Shown: positions 32,552 to 43,506 of the stretch, piece after piece | How positions within the stretch are numbered: position 1 is the first letter of the stretch | Layout of the letters: each line of letters opens with the position of its first letter | Source: Streptomyces sp. Ru71 | GTDB lineage: Bacteria; Actinomycetota; Actinomycetes; Streptomycetales; Streptomycetaceae | Reading direction: 5' to 3' | Assembly (NCBI RefSeq): GCF_002920535.1 | Contig: NZ_PQSS01000007.1 | Location: 98,668-162,667 of the forward strand | Length of the DNA: 64,000 bases | The notes under the pieces: generated by a model | The model's database searches: none | The model's input: only the letters and a program-made list of their open reading frames with translations | What the model was told of the DNA's origin: nothing | Made by a program: the position numbers and the translations under genes

Positions 32552-33185
32552 GCCGCAGCCGACGCCTCGATGTGTGCCCCGTGTCCGGCGCTGCCGGGTG
32601 CGGGGCATCGTCGTACGACCCGTCAAGCGGTGAGCGGCAAGCGGCAGCGGTGAGCGGCAAGAGGTAAAGCAGAAGGCGCCCCGGTGCGCCGGTCCCCCCA
32701 CGGGCCGGCGACCAGGGCGCCTTCCCGTGTCCCGGTGCGGATTCCCCCCACGGGATCCGGCCGGGCGCTTGCGAGAACAGCGCCTGAATCGCTGTCTGAG
32801 CACGCCGGGCGAGCCCGCCGTGCTCCAGTGATGTGTGCCGGGACAACGCACGCTGGGAGGGCCGCTCAAAGCTTCCCGGTGTACGCGTCCCGGCAACGCA
32901 GCTCTGGAGAAGTCCCCCAAGACGACTCCAGATGCCAGTAGGCGCCCCCCAAGACGCTTCCTGACATCGCCAACTTAGACCCTCGCACCCCTTCGGTGGT
33001 TGGGTTCACATCACTGTGATCTGTGTCTCTTGCATACGTCCTTTAAATGCGCAAGAGCCCCGATGCGACGATCGGAACCCCCGCGTAAGGAAGATGCGCG
33101 AGGCTTGTGAAGAGCTTATGTGAGGCTGCCGCCGGACTCCAGAGGGGCTCCGGTCTTGTGCTGTGACGAACACATCACAGACAGT
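32552..33185. other. Gene-free stretch with several hairpins; possible small RNA or UTR locus
   Basis: No supported protein gene lies in these 634 bases between the convergent citA and copA genes. Besides the citA terminator, it has perfect 7-bp stems TCTGGAG/CTCCAGA (32903-32932) and CTCTTGC/GCAAGAG around an AT-rich loop (33027-33057). CCCCCAAGACG occurs twice (about 32914 and 32947). The part from 32980 to 33130 is lower in GC than the surrounding genes. Confidence 0.6.
32673..32723 (+). terminator. Terminator downstream of citA
   Basis: AAGGCGCCCCGGT (from 32673) pairs at 12 of 13 positions with ACCAGGGCGCCTT (ending 32723). A second inner stem (CGCCGGTCC/GGGCCGGCG) could extend it. It lies 122 bases past the citA stop. 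On the minus strand the stem is followed by TCTGCTTTACC, so it may also work leftward. Confidence 0.65.
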
Positions 33186-35432
<2,247 letters not shown>

Positions 35433-35530
35433 GTCCGTACTACTCCTGGGAACGGACCGGGCCGTACAGATCCAGTATCAGCTGGTCGGTACGGCCCGGT
35501 CGGACAGATGCGCGAGATGTGCGGTGCGGC

Positions 35531-35770
35531 TCAGGCCTTGCCGACCAGCTCGTAGCCGGCCTCGTCGACGGCGGCGCGCACGGCCTCCTCGTCCAGCGGG
35601 GCGGCGGAGACGACGGTGACCTCGCCGGCGGAGGCGACGGCCTTCACCGAGGTGACGCCGGGGATCTCGGAGATCTCGGCGGAGACGGAGCCCTCGCAGT
35701 GTCCGCAGCTCATGCCGCTCACCTTGTAGACGGCGGTGACGGAACCGGGGGTGTCGGTCTGGGCGGTCAT
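35531..35770 (-). CDS. copZ: Copper chaperone with one heavy-metal-associated domain
   Basis: This 79-residue cytosolic chaperone carries Cu(I) to CopA. It has the metal motif SGMSCGHCEGSV and the ferredoxin-like betas (TAVYKVSG, VTSVKAVASAGEVTVVS) ending DEAGYELVGKA. The ATG at 35770 gives the family N-terminus; longer starts overlap the operator side. It is the first gene of the copZ-copA unit behind a CsoR-like palindrome. Confidence 0.93.
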   Translation of the reverse strand: MTAQTDTPGSVTAVYKVSGMSCGHCEGSVSAEISEIPGVTSVKAVASAGEVTVVSAAPLDEEAVRAAVDEAGYELVGKA

Positions 35771-35836
35771 GTCGTTACTCCTCATCGAGGCGTGTGGGTC
35801 CGGTGGGGCCCCTCGGGGCGCCACCTCCCTTACTTT

Positions 35837-35853
35837 ATACCCCTAGGGGGTAT
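35837..35853. promoter_or_regulatory. CsoR-type copper operator
   Basis: ATACCCCTAGGGGGTAT is the near-perfect palindrome bound by CsoR repressors, which release DNA when they bind Cu(I). It lies 67 bases upstream of the copZ start, over the expected promoter. No csoR gene is in the window. Confidence 0.82.
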
Positions 35854-36005
35854 GAACGCCATCATCGGGCGGCCGTCGGCGCGTCCGGGCCGTGCACAGC
35901 GCGGGCCGGAAAGGGGCGAGTACCCCGCGCGGGGGTGCGCCCGGCGGGACGAGAGCCCCGGGATAGCGTGCGGTGGTCCGGCCGTCGGGGGTGAGAGAGG
36001 GACCT

Positions 36006-36521
36006 GTGCGCGCTGTGGTGTTCGAGCGGTTCGGTGAGCCCGCCGAGGTGCGGCAGGTGCCGGACCCGGCGCCCGCCGAGCACGGCGTGGTGGTGCGGGT
36101 GGCGGCCACCGGACTGTGCCGCAGCGACTGGCACGGCCGGCAGGGCCACGACCCGGACATCCTCCTGCCGCACGTCCCCGGGCACGAACTGGCCGGGGTG
36201 GTGGAGGCGGCTGCGGCGGCGTCGGCCTGTCCGCCGTGATGATCGCGGCGGCCTCGGGCGCCCGGGTGGTGGCCGTCGACCTCTCCGAGCGCGCCCTGGA
36301 ACTGGCGCGCGGCTTCGGAGCGGTGGCCTGCGTGAACGCCGGGCGCGGACGCCCTCGGCCCACCCGTCACCTGCGCGGCCTCCGTGAACGGCCTGCGCCG
36401 CCGCGGCCGGCACGTCCAGGTCGGCCTGGTCACCTCGACGATCCCGCTGGCGGACGCACCGGCCGCGCTCGCGGCGATGGGCACGGCGGCGGGCGCGGGC
36501 GTGACGGTCGTCGAGTCCTGA
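36006..36521 (+). pseudogene. Decayed zinc-dependent alcohol dehydrogenase
   Basis: The GTG at 36006 follows GAGAGAGGG and opens a normal MDR alcohol dehydrogenase: [31 protein letters not shown] (catalytic zinc Cys) and [11 protein letters not shown] (zinc His-Glu). The frame then jumps, losing the structural-zinc region, to [22 protein letters not shown] in a second frame and later to VTCAASVNGLRRRGRHVQVG ending TVVES-stop in a third. Only about half of the usual 340-350 codons remain. At least two deletions with frameshifts must have occurred. No intact function is expected. Confidence 0.85.
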
Positions 36522-36696
36522 CGGCCCGAAGTCACGGACTCCCACAGCCCCGAGCGCAACACGCCGCGCGCTGGCACCGGCGTGCGCCTTTGCTGCACTC
36601 GTGTCACGAACGCCCCGGTCCTGTCACACATGTCCCGGGTACGCGGGCCTTGCGTCACACCCGTTCGACAGCCCCTGCCCGTCCGCCGTCCGCCTC

Positions 36697-36722
36697 GTTC
36701 ACCGAGCACAGGCTTGGTGAAC
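36697..36722. promoter_or_regulatory. Inverted repeat upstream of the small HTH gene
   Basis: GTTCACC (36697-36703) and GGTGAAC (36716-36722) are perfect inverted 7-mers around 12 bases, 75 bases upstream of the HTH start. GTTCACC is also the PhoP box unit, but PhoP sites are direct repeats with 11-bp spacing, so another factor is more likely. Confidence 0.45.
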
Positions 36723-36796
36723 GCCGGCGCAGCGCCCGGCTCCCCCGGCGGCCGTCCCCCGGCCGCCGCCGCGGCGCGCGCAGGGAGGTGCACGAC

Positions 36797-36997
36797 ATGA
36801 CCGACCGCAGGCTCTGGTCGTACAAGGAGATCGCGGCGCACATCAAGGTGCAGCCGGACACCGTACGTTCCTACCGCAAGCACGGACTGCTGCCGCCGCC
36901 CGACCAGGTGGAGGGCGGCAAGCCCTACTGGTACGCCGAGACCGTCCGGGCCTGGGTGGCCTCCCGCCCGGGCAACCGGAACCGCCGGCAGGAGTGA
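36797..36997 (+). CDS. Small helix-turn-helix (MerR/AlpA-like) DNA-binding protein
   Basis: This 66-residue protein has one winged-helix domain: LWSYKEIAAHIKVQPDTVRSYRKHGLLPPP with the wing PYWYAETVRAWVASRPG. It resembles the DNA-binding part of MerR and excisionase-like proteins but has no effector domain. The ATG follows GGGAGG. There is no integrase or prophage gene nearby, so a role as a chromosomal regulator is more likely than excision. Targets are unknown. Confidence 0.82.
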   Translation: MTDRRLWSYKEIAAHIKVQPDTVRSYRKHGLLPPPDQVEGGKPYWYAETVRAWVASRPGNRNRRQE

Positions 36998-37072
36998 CAC
37001 GCCCACCCGCCGTTCCGGGGCGGCAGGACGGGCCGCCGACGAGAGTGACGGGCCCCCGTTGCGGGGCAGCAG

Positions 37073-37108
37073 GGCGGGCCGGACCTGCTGCGTCAAGTCC
37101 GGCCCGCC
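37073..37108. terminator. Bidirectional terminator
   Basis: GGCGGGCCGGAC (37073-37084) and GTCCGGCCCGCC (37097-37108) form a perfect 12-bp stem with a 12-base loop between the convergent small HTH and AraC genes. Confidence 0.7.
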
Positions 37109-37162
37109 GGCTTCCTGGCCGCCCCCCCGTGCCGCGCGACCGGCTGGTTGCAGAGCCTGCCG

Positions 37163-38128
37163 TCAGCGCCGGGCGCGGGTCTTGGAAAAATCCGCACTCG
37201 GCGAGAAGGGCGACGCAGCGCCACCGCCGGGCAGCAGCAGGCTCGTCGCCTCACCGCTGATCCGGTCGGCCATCGGTGACCCGGCCGGCGGCAGCCGCCG
37301 TGCCGCCGCGAACTGGCCCGGGGTGCAGCCGGTCATCGCCCGGAACTCGCCGCTGAGGTGCGCCTGGTCGTAGAAGCCGCAGGCCGCCGCCGTCTCCGCC
37401 TGGCCCCGCCCGGCCGCCAGCAGCCGCCGGGCCCGCTCCAGCCGCAGCACCCGTGCCGCGACCTTCGGCGCCAGACCGATCTGCCGGCGGAACCGGTTCT
37501 CCAGCTGCCGCACGCTCCAGCCGACCTCCTCGGCCAGCCGGGGCACCGGGAGCGTGCCGCCGGTGCGCGCCAGCTCCGCCCAGGCGTGCGCGACCCGCGC
37601 CGAGGCCGGGGCGGCGCCGGCCGACCAGTGGGCGAGGGCCTCGTCCAGCAGCGCGAAGCGTTCCGGCCAGGCGGGCAGCGTGGCGAGCGCGGCGGCCAGT
37701 CCCGCCAGCCGGCCCGAGCCCTGTCCGTGCGGCAGCTCGTCGGGGTGGACGACCCGGTCGGCCAGCTCGTGCTGCGGGGTGCCGAACAGGCTGAACGCCA
37801 TCCACGGGGCCAGCAGCACTTCGACGCCGGCGAACCGGCCACCGTGCCCGCCGACGGCCGCGGTCGTGGTCGGGCCGCAGAACAGCGACGTCAGCGTGAC
37901 CGGCGGGCTGCCGCCCCGGGAGACGCTCAGCGGTTCCTCGAAGCCGAGCACCAGTGTGGCCGCGCCGATCGGCGCCTCCAGCCGGCGCCGGGGCCCGCGC
38001 AGGGCGAGCCGTATCCCGCGGTAGCTGAGGACGCCGGGGCGCAGCCGGGGGTGGGGCAGCGCGAGGACCGTCTCCCAGGAACCGGCCGGGCCGCCGCCCC
38101 CCGACCGCTCACGCACCACGTCCGCCAT
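37163..38128 (-). CDS. AraC-family transcriptional regulator
   Basis: This 321-residue protein has an N-terminal sensor (about 1-200; RPGVLSYRGIRLALRGPRRRLEAPIGAATLVLGFEEPL) and a C-terminal AraC double helix-turn-helix (about 215-320; VRQLENRFRRQIGLAPKVAARV, AACGFYDQAHLSGEFRAMTGCTPGQF). The ATG at 38128 follows GGGAGG. It diverges from the inositol gene pair across 209 bases that include the palindrome TGTCCGGACA. It may regulate that unit, but the sensor resembles AraC proteins of unknown ligand. Confidence 0.88.
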   Translation of the reverse strand: MADVVRERSGGGGPAGSWETVLALPHPRLRPGVLSYRGIRLALRGPRRRLEAPIGAATLVLGFEEPLSVSRGGSPPVTLTSLFCGPTTTAAVGGHGGRFAGVEVLLAPWMAFSLFGTPQHELADRVVHPDELPHGQGSGRLAGLAAALATLPAWPERFALLDEALAHWSAGAAPASARVAHAWAELARTGGTLPVPRLAEEVGWSVRQLENRFRRQIGLAPKVAARVLRLERARRLLAAGRGQAETAAACGFYDQAHLSGEFRAMTGCTPGQFAAARRLPPAGSPMADRISGEATSLLLPGGGAASPFSPSADFSKTRARR

Positions 38129-38261
38129 CGCCGCCTCCCGCCCCACCGGAAGGCATCCCCGCCTCCCGCCCCCGCCGGAAGCCCTCCATGGTGCTACGGC
38201 ACGGCCGCGACCGGAAGGAGGACAGGGCCGTCGGCCTACTCCCCACAGAAAATCGTCCGAA

Positions 38262-38271
38262 TGTCCGGACA
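38262..38271. promoter_or_regulatory. Palindrome in the AraC/iolC divergent region
   Basis: TGTCCGGACA is a perfect 10-bp palindrome, 66 bases upstream of iolC, with an adjacent half-copy (CGTCCGAA). It is followed by AAAAGATTGACA, a plausible promoter region. The cognate factor is unknown. Confidence 0.45.
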
Positions 38272-38337
38272 AAAGATTGACAGGCCTTCGCGTACGGGAC
38301 TACAAAACCGGGGAGAGCCGGACACGAAGGGAAGCCG

Positions 38338-39288
38338 ATGGCGTACGACCTGATCACCATGGGGCGGATCGGCGTGGACCTCTACCCGCTGCAGACGGGG
38401 GTCCCACTGGCCGAGGTGACCACCTTCGGGAAGTTCCTCGGCGGCTCGGCCGCCAACGTCGCCGTCGCCGCCGCCAGGCTCGGCCGCCGCAGCGCCGTGA
38501 TCACCCGTACCGGCGACGACCCCTTCGGCACCTATCTGCACCAGGCGCTGCGGGACTTCGGCGTCGACGACCGCTGGGTCACCCCCGTCCCCGGACTGCC
38601 CACCCCGGTCACCTTCTGCGAGGTCTTCCCGCCGGACGACTTCCCGCTCTACTTCTACCGGCGGCCCAAGGCCCCCGACCTGGAGATCGACGCCCACCAG
38701 CTGGACCTGGACGCCGTGCGGGAAGCGCGCGTCTTCTGGGTCACCGGCACCGGCCTGAGCGAGGAGCCCAGCCGTACGGCCACGCTCGCGGCCCTCGCCC
38801 ACCGGGCCAGGGCGGCCACGACGGTCTTCGACCTGGACTGGCGCCCGATGTTCTGGTCCGATCCCGGCGCGGCCCGCCCCTTCTACACCGAGGCCCTGCG
38901 CCACACCACCGTCGCCGTCGGCAACCTCGACGAGGTGGAGGTCGCCACCGGCCACCGCGACCCCCACGCCGCCGCCCGCGCGCTGCTGGCGGCCGGGGTC
39001 GAGCTGGCCGTCGTCAAGCAGGGACCCAAGGGCGTCCTGGCCGTCCACCGCGACGGCGACGTCGCCGAGGTCCCGCCGCTGCCGGTGAACGTCCTCAACG
39101 GGCTCGGTGCGGGCGACGCCTTCGGCGGCTCCCTGTGCCACGGGCTGCTCGCCGGCTGGGACCTGGAGACCACCATGCGACACGCCAACGCCGCCGGAGC
39201 CATCGTCGCCTCCCGACTGGAGTGCTCCTCCGCCATGCCGACGCCCGCCGAGGTGGAGGCCGCGCTGAGCGCGGGGGCGGTCCGGTGA
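38338..39288 (+). CDS. iolC: 5-dehydro-2-deoxygluconokinase
   Basis: This 316-residue PfkB kinase of myo-inositol catabolism phosphorylates 5-dehydro-2-deoxy-D-gluconate. MAYDLITMGRIGVDLYP and TTFGKFLGGSAANVAVAAARLG match the IolC N-terminus, and NGLGAGDAFGGSLCHGLL near 256 holds the catalytic Asp. PPDDFPLYFYRRPKAPD is a characteristic IolC segment. The ATG follows GAAGGGAAG. Its stop overlaps the next gene by GTGA. With mmsA downstream this marks an inositol catabolic locus, though iolB, iolD, iolE and iolG are not in the window. Confidence 0.88.
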   Translation: MAYDLITMGRIGVDLYPLQTGVPLAEVTTFGKFLGGSAANVAVAAARLGRRSAVITRTGDDPFGTYLHQALRDFGVDDRWVTPVPGLPTPVTFCEVFPPDDFPLYFYRRPKAPDLEIDAHQLDLDAVREARVFWVTGTGLSEEPSRTATLAALAHRARAATTVFDLDWRPMFWSDPGAARPFYTEALRHTTVAVGNLDEVEVATGHRDPHAAARALLAAGVELAVVKQGPKGVLAVHRDGDVAEVPPLPVNVLNGLGAGDAFGGSLCHGLLAGWDLETTMRHANAAGAIVASRLECSSAMPTPAEVEAALSAGAVR

Positions 39289-40280
39289 GGGCGGGCCGGG
39301 TGGGCGGAGCGGCCCACGACGTGCCGTACGAGCAGGGCGGCGGGGACGGGCGGGCGCCCGCAGCCGGCCCCACCGTCGAAGTGGACGTCGCCGAGCTCGT
39401 CCGCATCCGCAGCCACCACCCCGAGGCCATCGCCGAGGCCGCCGCCCGCCGTGCGCGCCGGCCGCTGCTCGCCGAGGCCGGACGGCTGATGATCGTCGCC
39501 GCCGACCACCCGGCCCGCGGCGCCCTCGGTGTCGGCGGCCGGCACCTGGCCATGGCCGACCGGGCCGACCTGCTGCGCCGGCTGTGCACCGCGCTGGCCC
39601 GGCCCGGCGTCGACGGCGTCCTCGCCACCGCCGACATCCTGGAGGACCTGCTGCTGCTCGGCGCGCTGGACGGCAAGGTCGTCATGGGCTCGATGAACCG
39701 CGGCGGCCTGGCCGGCGCCCGCTTCGAACTCGACGACCGCTTCACCGGCCACCGCCCCGAGGACATCGAGCGGCTCGGCTTCGACGCGGGCAAGCTGCTG
39801 CTGCGCATCGACTACGACGACCCCGGCTCCCTCGCCACGCTGGAGGCCGCCGCCCGCGCGATCGACGCGATGGCCGCGCGCCGGCTGCCGGTCTTCGTCG
39901 AGCCGTTCATCAGCCGCCGCGGCGCCGACGGCCGGCTGCGCAACGACCTGTCCGCCGAAGCCGTCATCCGCTCGATCGCCATCGCCTCGGGCCTCGGCGG
40001 CAGCTCGGCCTACACCTGGCTGAAGGTGCCGGTCACCGACGACCCCGACGACATGCCCGCGGTGATGGCCGCCTCCACGCTGCCCGCCGTGCTGCTCGGC
40101 GGTGACGTCGGCGACGGCGAGGAGGACCGGGCGGCGGCGCTGAAGAGCTGGCACGGCGCACTGCGGCTGCCCACCGTGCGCGGCCTGATGGTCGGCCGCT
40201 CCCTGCTGTATCCGCCGGACGGCGATGTGGCCGCCGCCGTCGACGCGGCCGTCGCCCTGCTGCCGGGACCGTCCCTGTGA
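39285..40280 (+). CDS. Cgl0159-type (beta/alpha)8 barrel protein, IolC partner (putative aldolase)
   Basis: This 331-residue protein starts at a GTG overlapping the iolC stop. The barrel motifs are RRPLLAEAGRLMIVAADHPARG, PGVDGVLATADILEDLLLLG, DGKVVMGSMNRGGLAG, KLLLRIDYDDPGS, LPVFVEPFISRR, YTWLKVPVTDD (likely Schiff-base Lys) and PAVLLGGDV. It is widespread next to iolC in actinobacteria. It could supply the 6-phospho-5-dehydro-2-deoxygluconate aldolase step, which otherwise has no gene here. This is inferred from barrel type and context. Confidence 0.78.
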   Translation: MRAGRVGGAAHDVPYEQGGGDGRAPAAGPTVEVDVAELVRIRSHHPEAIAEAAARRARRPLLAEAGRLMIVAADHPARGALGVGGRHLAMADRADLLRRLCTALARPGVDGVLATADILEDLLLLGALDGKVVMGSMNRGGLAGARFELDDRFTGHRPEDIERLGFDAGKLLLRIDYDDPGSLATLEAAARAIDAMAARRLPVFVEPFISRRGADGRLRNDLSAEAVIRSIAIASGLGGSSAYTWLKVPVTDDPDDMPAVMAASTLPAVLLGGDVGDGEEDRAAALKSWHGALRLPTVRGLMVGRSLLYPPDGDVAAAVDAAVALLPGPSL

Positions 40281-40668
40281 ACTTTCCCTACCTCCGCCAC
40301 CTCGCTGCTTGTACGGTGCAGTCAGCACCCGGCAGGACCGCGGGTCCGGAGTTCCCACCGATCGCCTCCGGCGCGGGAGGCCGCTTCGCCCTGGCAGGAG
40401 CGAAGTGCGAGCGACGACTCCCCGCCCGCTACGGCCCCGCGCCGGAGGTCCCCGCCGGCCGTCCCCGTCCCGGCCCGCCGCCCGCCCGGCTCATCTGTCT
40501 ATCCCGGCTTCGAAACGGCAGACAGAGTGTCGGGCGCGCATCCCGCCCGGGCCTGCTGGGATGGAGGTGTGACGTGATGGCGACCCGACAGTCGGCGGTC
40601 ACGGCACACGAGCTCTACCCACGGCACGTCTCGACCCGACGCCGCCATCTGTGAAGGAGTAACTGGGC
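40281..40668. other. Gap between the iol pair and mmsA: promoter region plus a leader ORF
   Basis: These 388 bases hold no established gene. A 25-residue candidate leader ORF (40577-40654) is listed separately. The AAGGAG of mmsA is at about 40654-40659. The upstream 250 bases are very GC-rich without an obvious hairpin terminator, so read-through from the iol pair is possible. Confidence 0.55.
40577..40654 (+). CDS. Candidate 25-residue leader peptide upstream of mmsA
   Basis: ATG at 40577 follows GGAGG with nine bases of spacing, and TGA ends 14 bases before the mmsA start. The peptide is Arg/His-rich, MATRQSAVTAHELYPRH then STRRRHL. Its good ribosome binding site and tight spacing suggest coupling or an upstream regulatory ORF. 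It could also be chance. Confidence 0.35.
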   Translation: MATRQSAVTAHELYPRHVSTRRRHL

Positions 40669-42171
<1,503 letters not shown>

Positions 42172-42186
42172 CACACCCGCGTGACA

Positions 42187-42226
42187 CCGGTGCCCCGCAC
42201 CTCCCGAGGGAGGGGCGGGGCACCGG
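42187..42226. terminator. Bidirectional terminator
   Basis: CCGGTGCCCCGC (42187-42198) pairs perfectly with GCGGGGCACCGG (42215-42226), and an inner CCTCCC/GGGAGG stem closes most of the loop. It lies between the convergent mmsA and lipoprotein stops. Confidence 0.85.
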
Positions 42227-42233
42227 CGCGTGA

Positions 42234-43076
42234 TCAGCCCTGCGTGCCCTGCGCCGCCTCGCGCTGCTTTCTGACCTGCTCGCTGAGGTCGCCGGTGTCC
42301 CCGGCGGGCGGGGCGGTGACCGGCTTCGTGGCGCCGAACTTCAGGAAGTCCATCGTCACGGTCATGCCGGCGGCGCTCTGCTTCATCCGCACCGGCAGGT
42401 CCTTGCCGTCGACCCAGATGTCGCAGGTCAGCTTGGAGCCGCCGGCCCTCAGGCTCTGGATGACGGCCTTCTTCTCCGCCGCGCTGAGCCTGGTGCTCTT
42501 GTTGACCTGCTCCTCGTCCACGCTGCCCCGGTAGTGGGTGACCTTCTTGCCGAGGACCGTCTCCTCGCCGAGGTCCTGCACGTCCGTGGAGGCGCGCATG
42601 GAGCGCAGGGACGCGGTCGGGTCGGCGTTGGCCGTCATGTTGTCCACGGCCGCCTGGCCGAGCAGGGCCGAGATGTCGATGCGCATCCAGTGCTTGCCCT
42701 TCAGCGGGCCGCGCGGCTGCGGGTCGATGCCGTAGTAGTAGGCGCCGTCGACCATGATGACCCGCGTCGTCGGATCGTCCTGCAGGGTGCTCATCCGGGC
42801 CGCGGCGGTGTCCATCGCGACGTCCATCGCCGGGCCGTCGCCCCAGGAGTAGGTGCCGTCCATGCCGACCGGCTTGCCGGCCGCACCGAGCGTGGTCGTC
42901 GTCCTGATCTCGGCCGAGCCGAGCTGCTGGGTCCGGTCCGAGACGCGCGCCAGCGCCGCCATCGCCTGGTCGGCGCTCTTGGCCGCCACCTTGGCCGACT
43001 CCGCGCTGCACGCGGAGGTCGCCACCAGCGCCGCCGCCGTGCACCCCACCCAGACGGCCGTGTGCTTCAGCTTCAT
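42234..43076 (-). CDS. Putative lipoprotein (LppX/LprG-like fold possible)
   Basis: This 280-residue protein has a signal peptide with lipobox TSAC at about residue 24 and so is probably lipid-anchored outside the membrane. The mature part is rich in beta-strand-forming segments ([57 protein letters not shown]), a pattern seen in actinobacterial lipid-binding lipoproteins of the LppX_LprAFG and DUF6612 types. The ATG at 43076 follows GGGTGGGGA. The function is unknown. Confidence 0.75.
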   Translation of the reverse strand: MKLKHTAVWVGCTAAALVATSACSAESAKVAAKSADQAMAALARVSDRTQQLGSAEIRTTTTLGAAGKPVGMDGTYSWGDGPAMDVAMDTAAARMSTLQDDPTTRVIMVDGAYYYGIDPQPRGPLKGKHWMRIDISALLGQAAVDNMTANADPTASLRSMRASTDVQDLGEETVLGKKVTHYRGSVDEEQVNKSTRLSAAEKKAVIQSLRAGGSKLTCDIWVDGKDLPVRMKQSAAGMTVTMDFLKFGATKPVTAPPAGDTGDLSEQVRKQREAAQGTQG

Positions 43077-43506
43077 GAGTCCCCACCCGTTGCTGTGATT
43101 CAACTGTGGCTGCCGACTCTAGCGGGCCCCACCGACAGTCCAGGGGCGGCCCGAGGGCGTCCGGATACCGGACGGGCTGACATTTTTTTGACACGTTCGC
43201 TGCGGTTCCCGTTTACCCGGGACGAAACGGGTGACGAAGGGGTTGCGCCTAGTTGACCTTTGAAACCAAGGTCACATTGCGAGCAGGTTGCGTGGTCGCA
43301 CCAATAGGACGTCACAGCCTGGGAAAGTCATGCGCAGCTCACCACTGTGCAAGTACGGATTCCGAAGGTAATCGGCCATTGACGTGGTGGTTTTCGTCGG
43401 GGTTCCATTCAGCGCCGGGAGCGGATGAAGAGACGTACGACGATCCGCCGGAGGCGATAGCGCTCCCGCCCCCACCGCAGTCACACGAGTCGATCGGAAC
43501 CGCCGC
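43077..43506. other. Divergent promoter region between lipoprotein and permease
   Basis: These 430 bases hold no supported gene. An inverted repeat (43254-43274) is listed separately. The stretch 43180-43400 is locally AT-richer than flanking genes, as expected for promoters of the two divergent genes. Confidence 0.55.
43254..43274. promoter_or_regulatory. Inverted repeat upstream of the APC permease
   Basis: TGACCTT (43254-43260) and AAGGTCA (43268-43274) are perfect inverted 7-mers around a seven-base AT-rich spacer, about 230 bases before the permease start. A regulator of amino-acid uptake is a possible ligand. Confidence 0.5.

Noticed and set aside
33012..33022. CRP-type site TCACAtcacTGTGA-like sequence
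   Set aside because: The half-sites are in the opposite order to TGTGA-N6-TCACA and the spacing is wrong. It also lies between convergent genes.
36697..36722. PHO box (PhoP site)
   Set aside because: PhoP boxes are direct repeats of GTTCACC-like 11-mers. Here the two units are inverted with 12 bases between them.
36116..36997. A 293-codon frame joining part of the dehydrogenase relic to the small HTH protein
   Set aside because: It is an accidental read-through. The HTH gene has its own ribosome binding site and start at 36797, and the upstream part is low-complexity out-of-frame translation.
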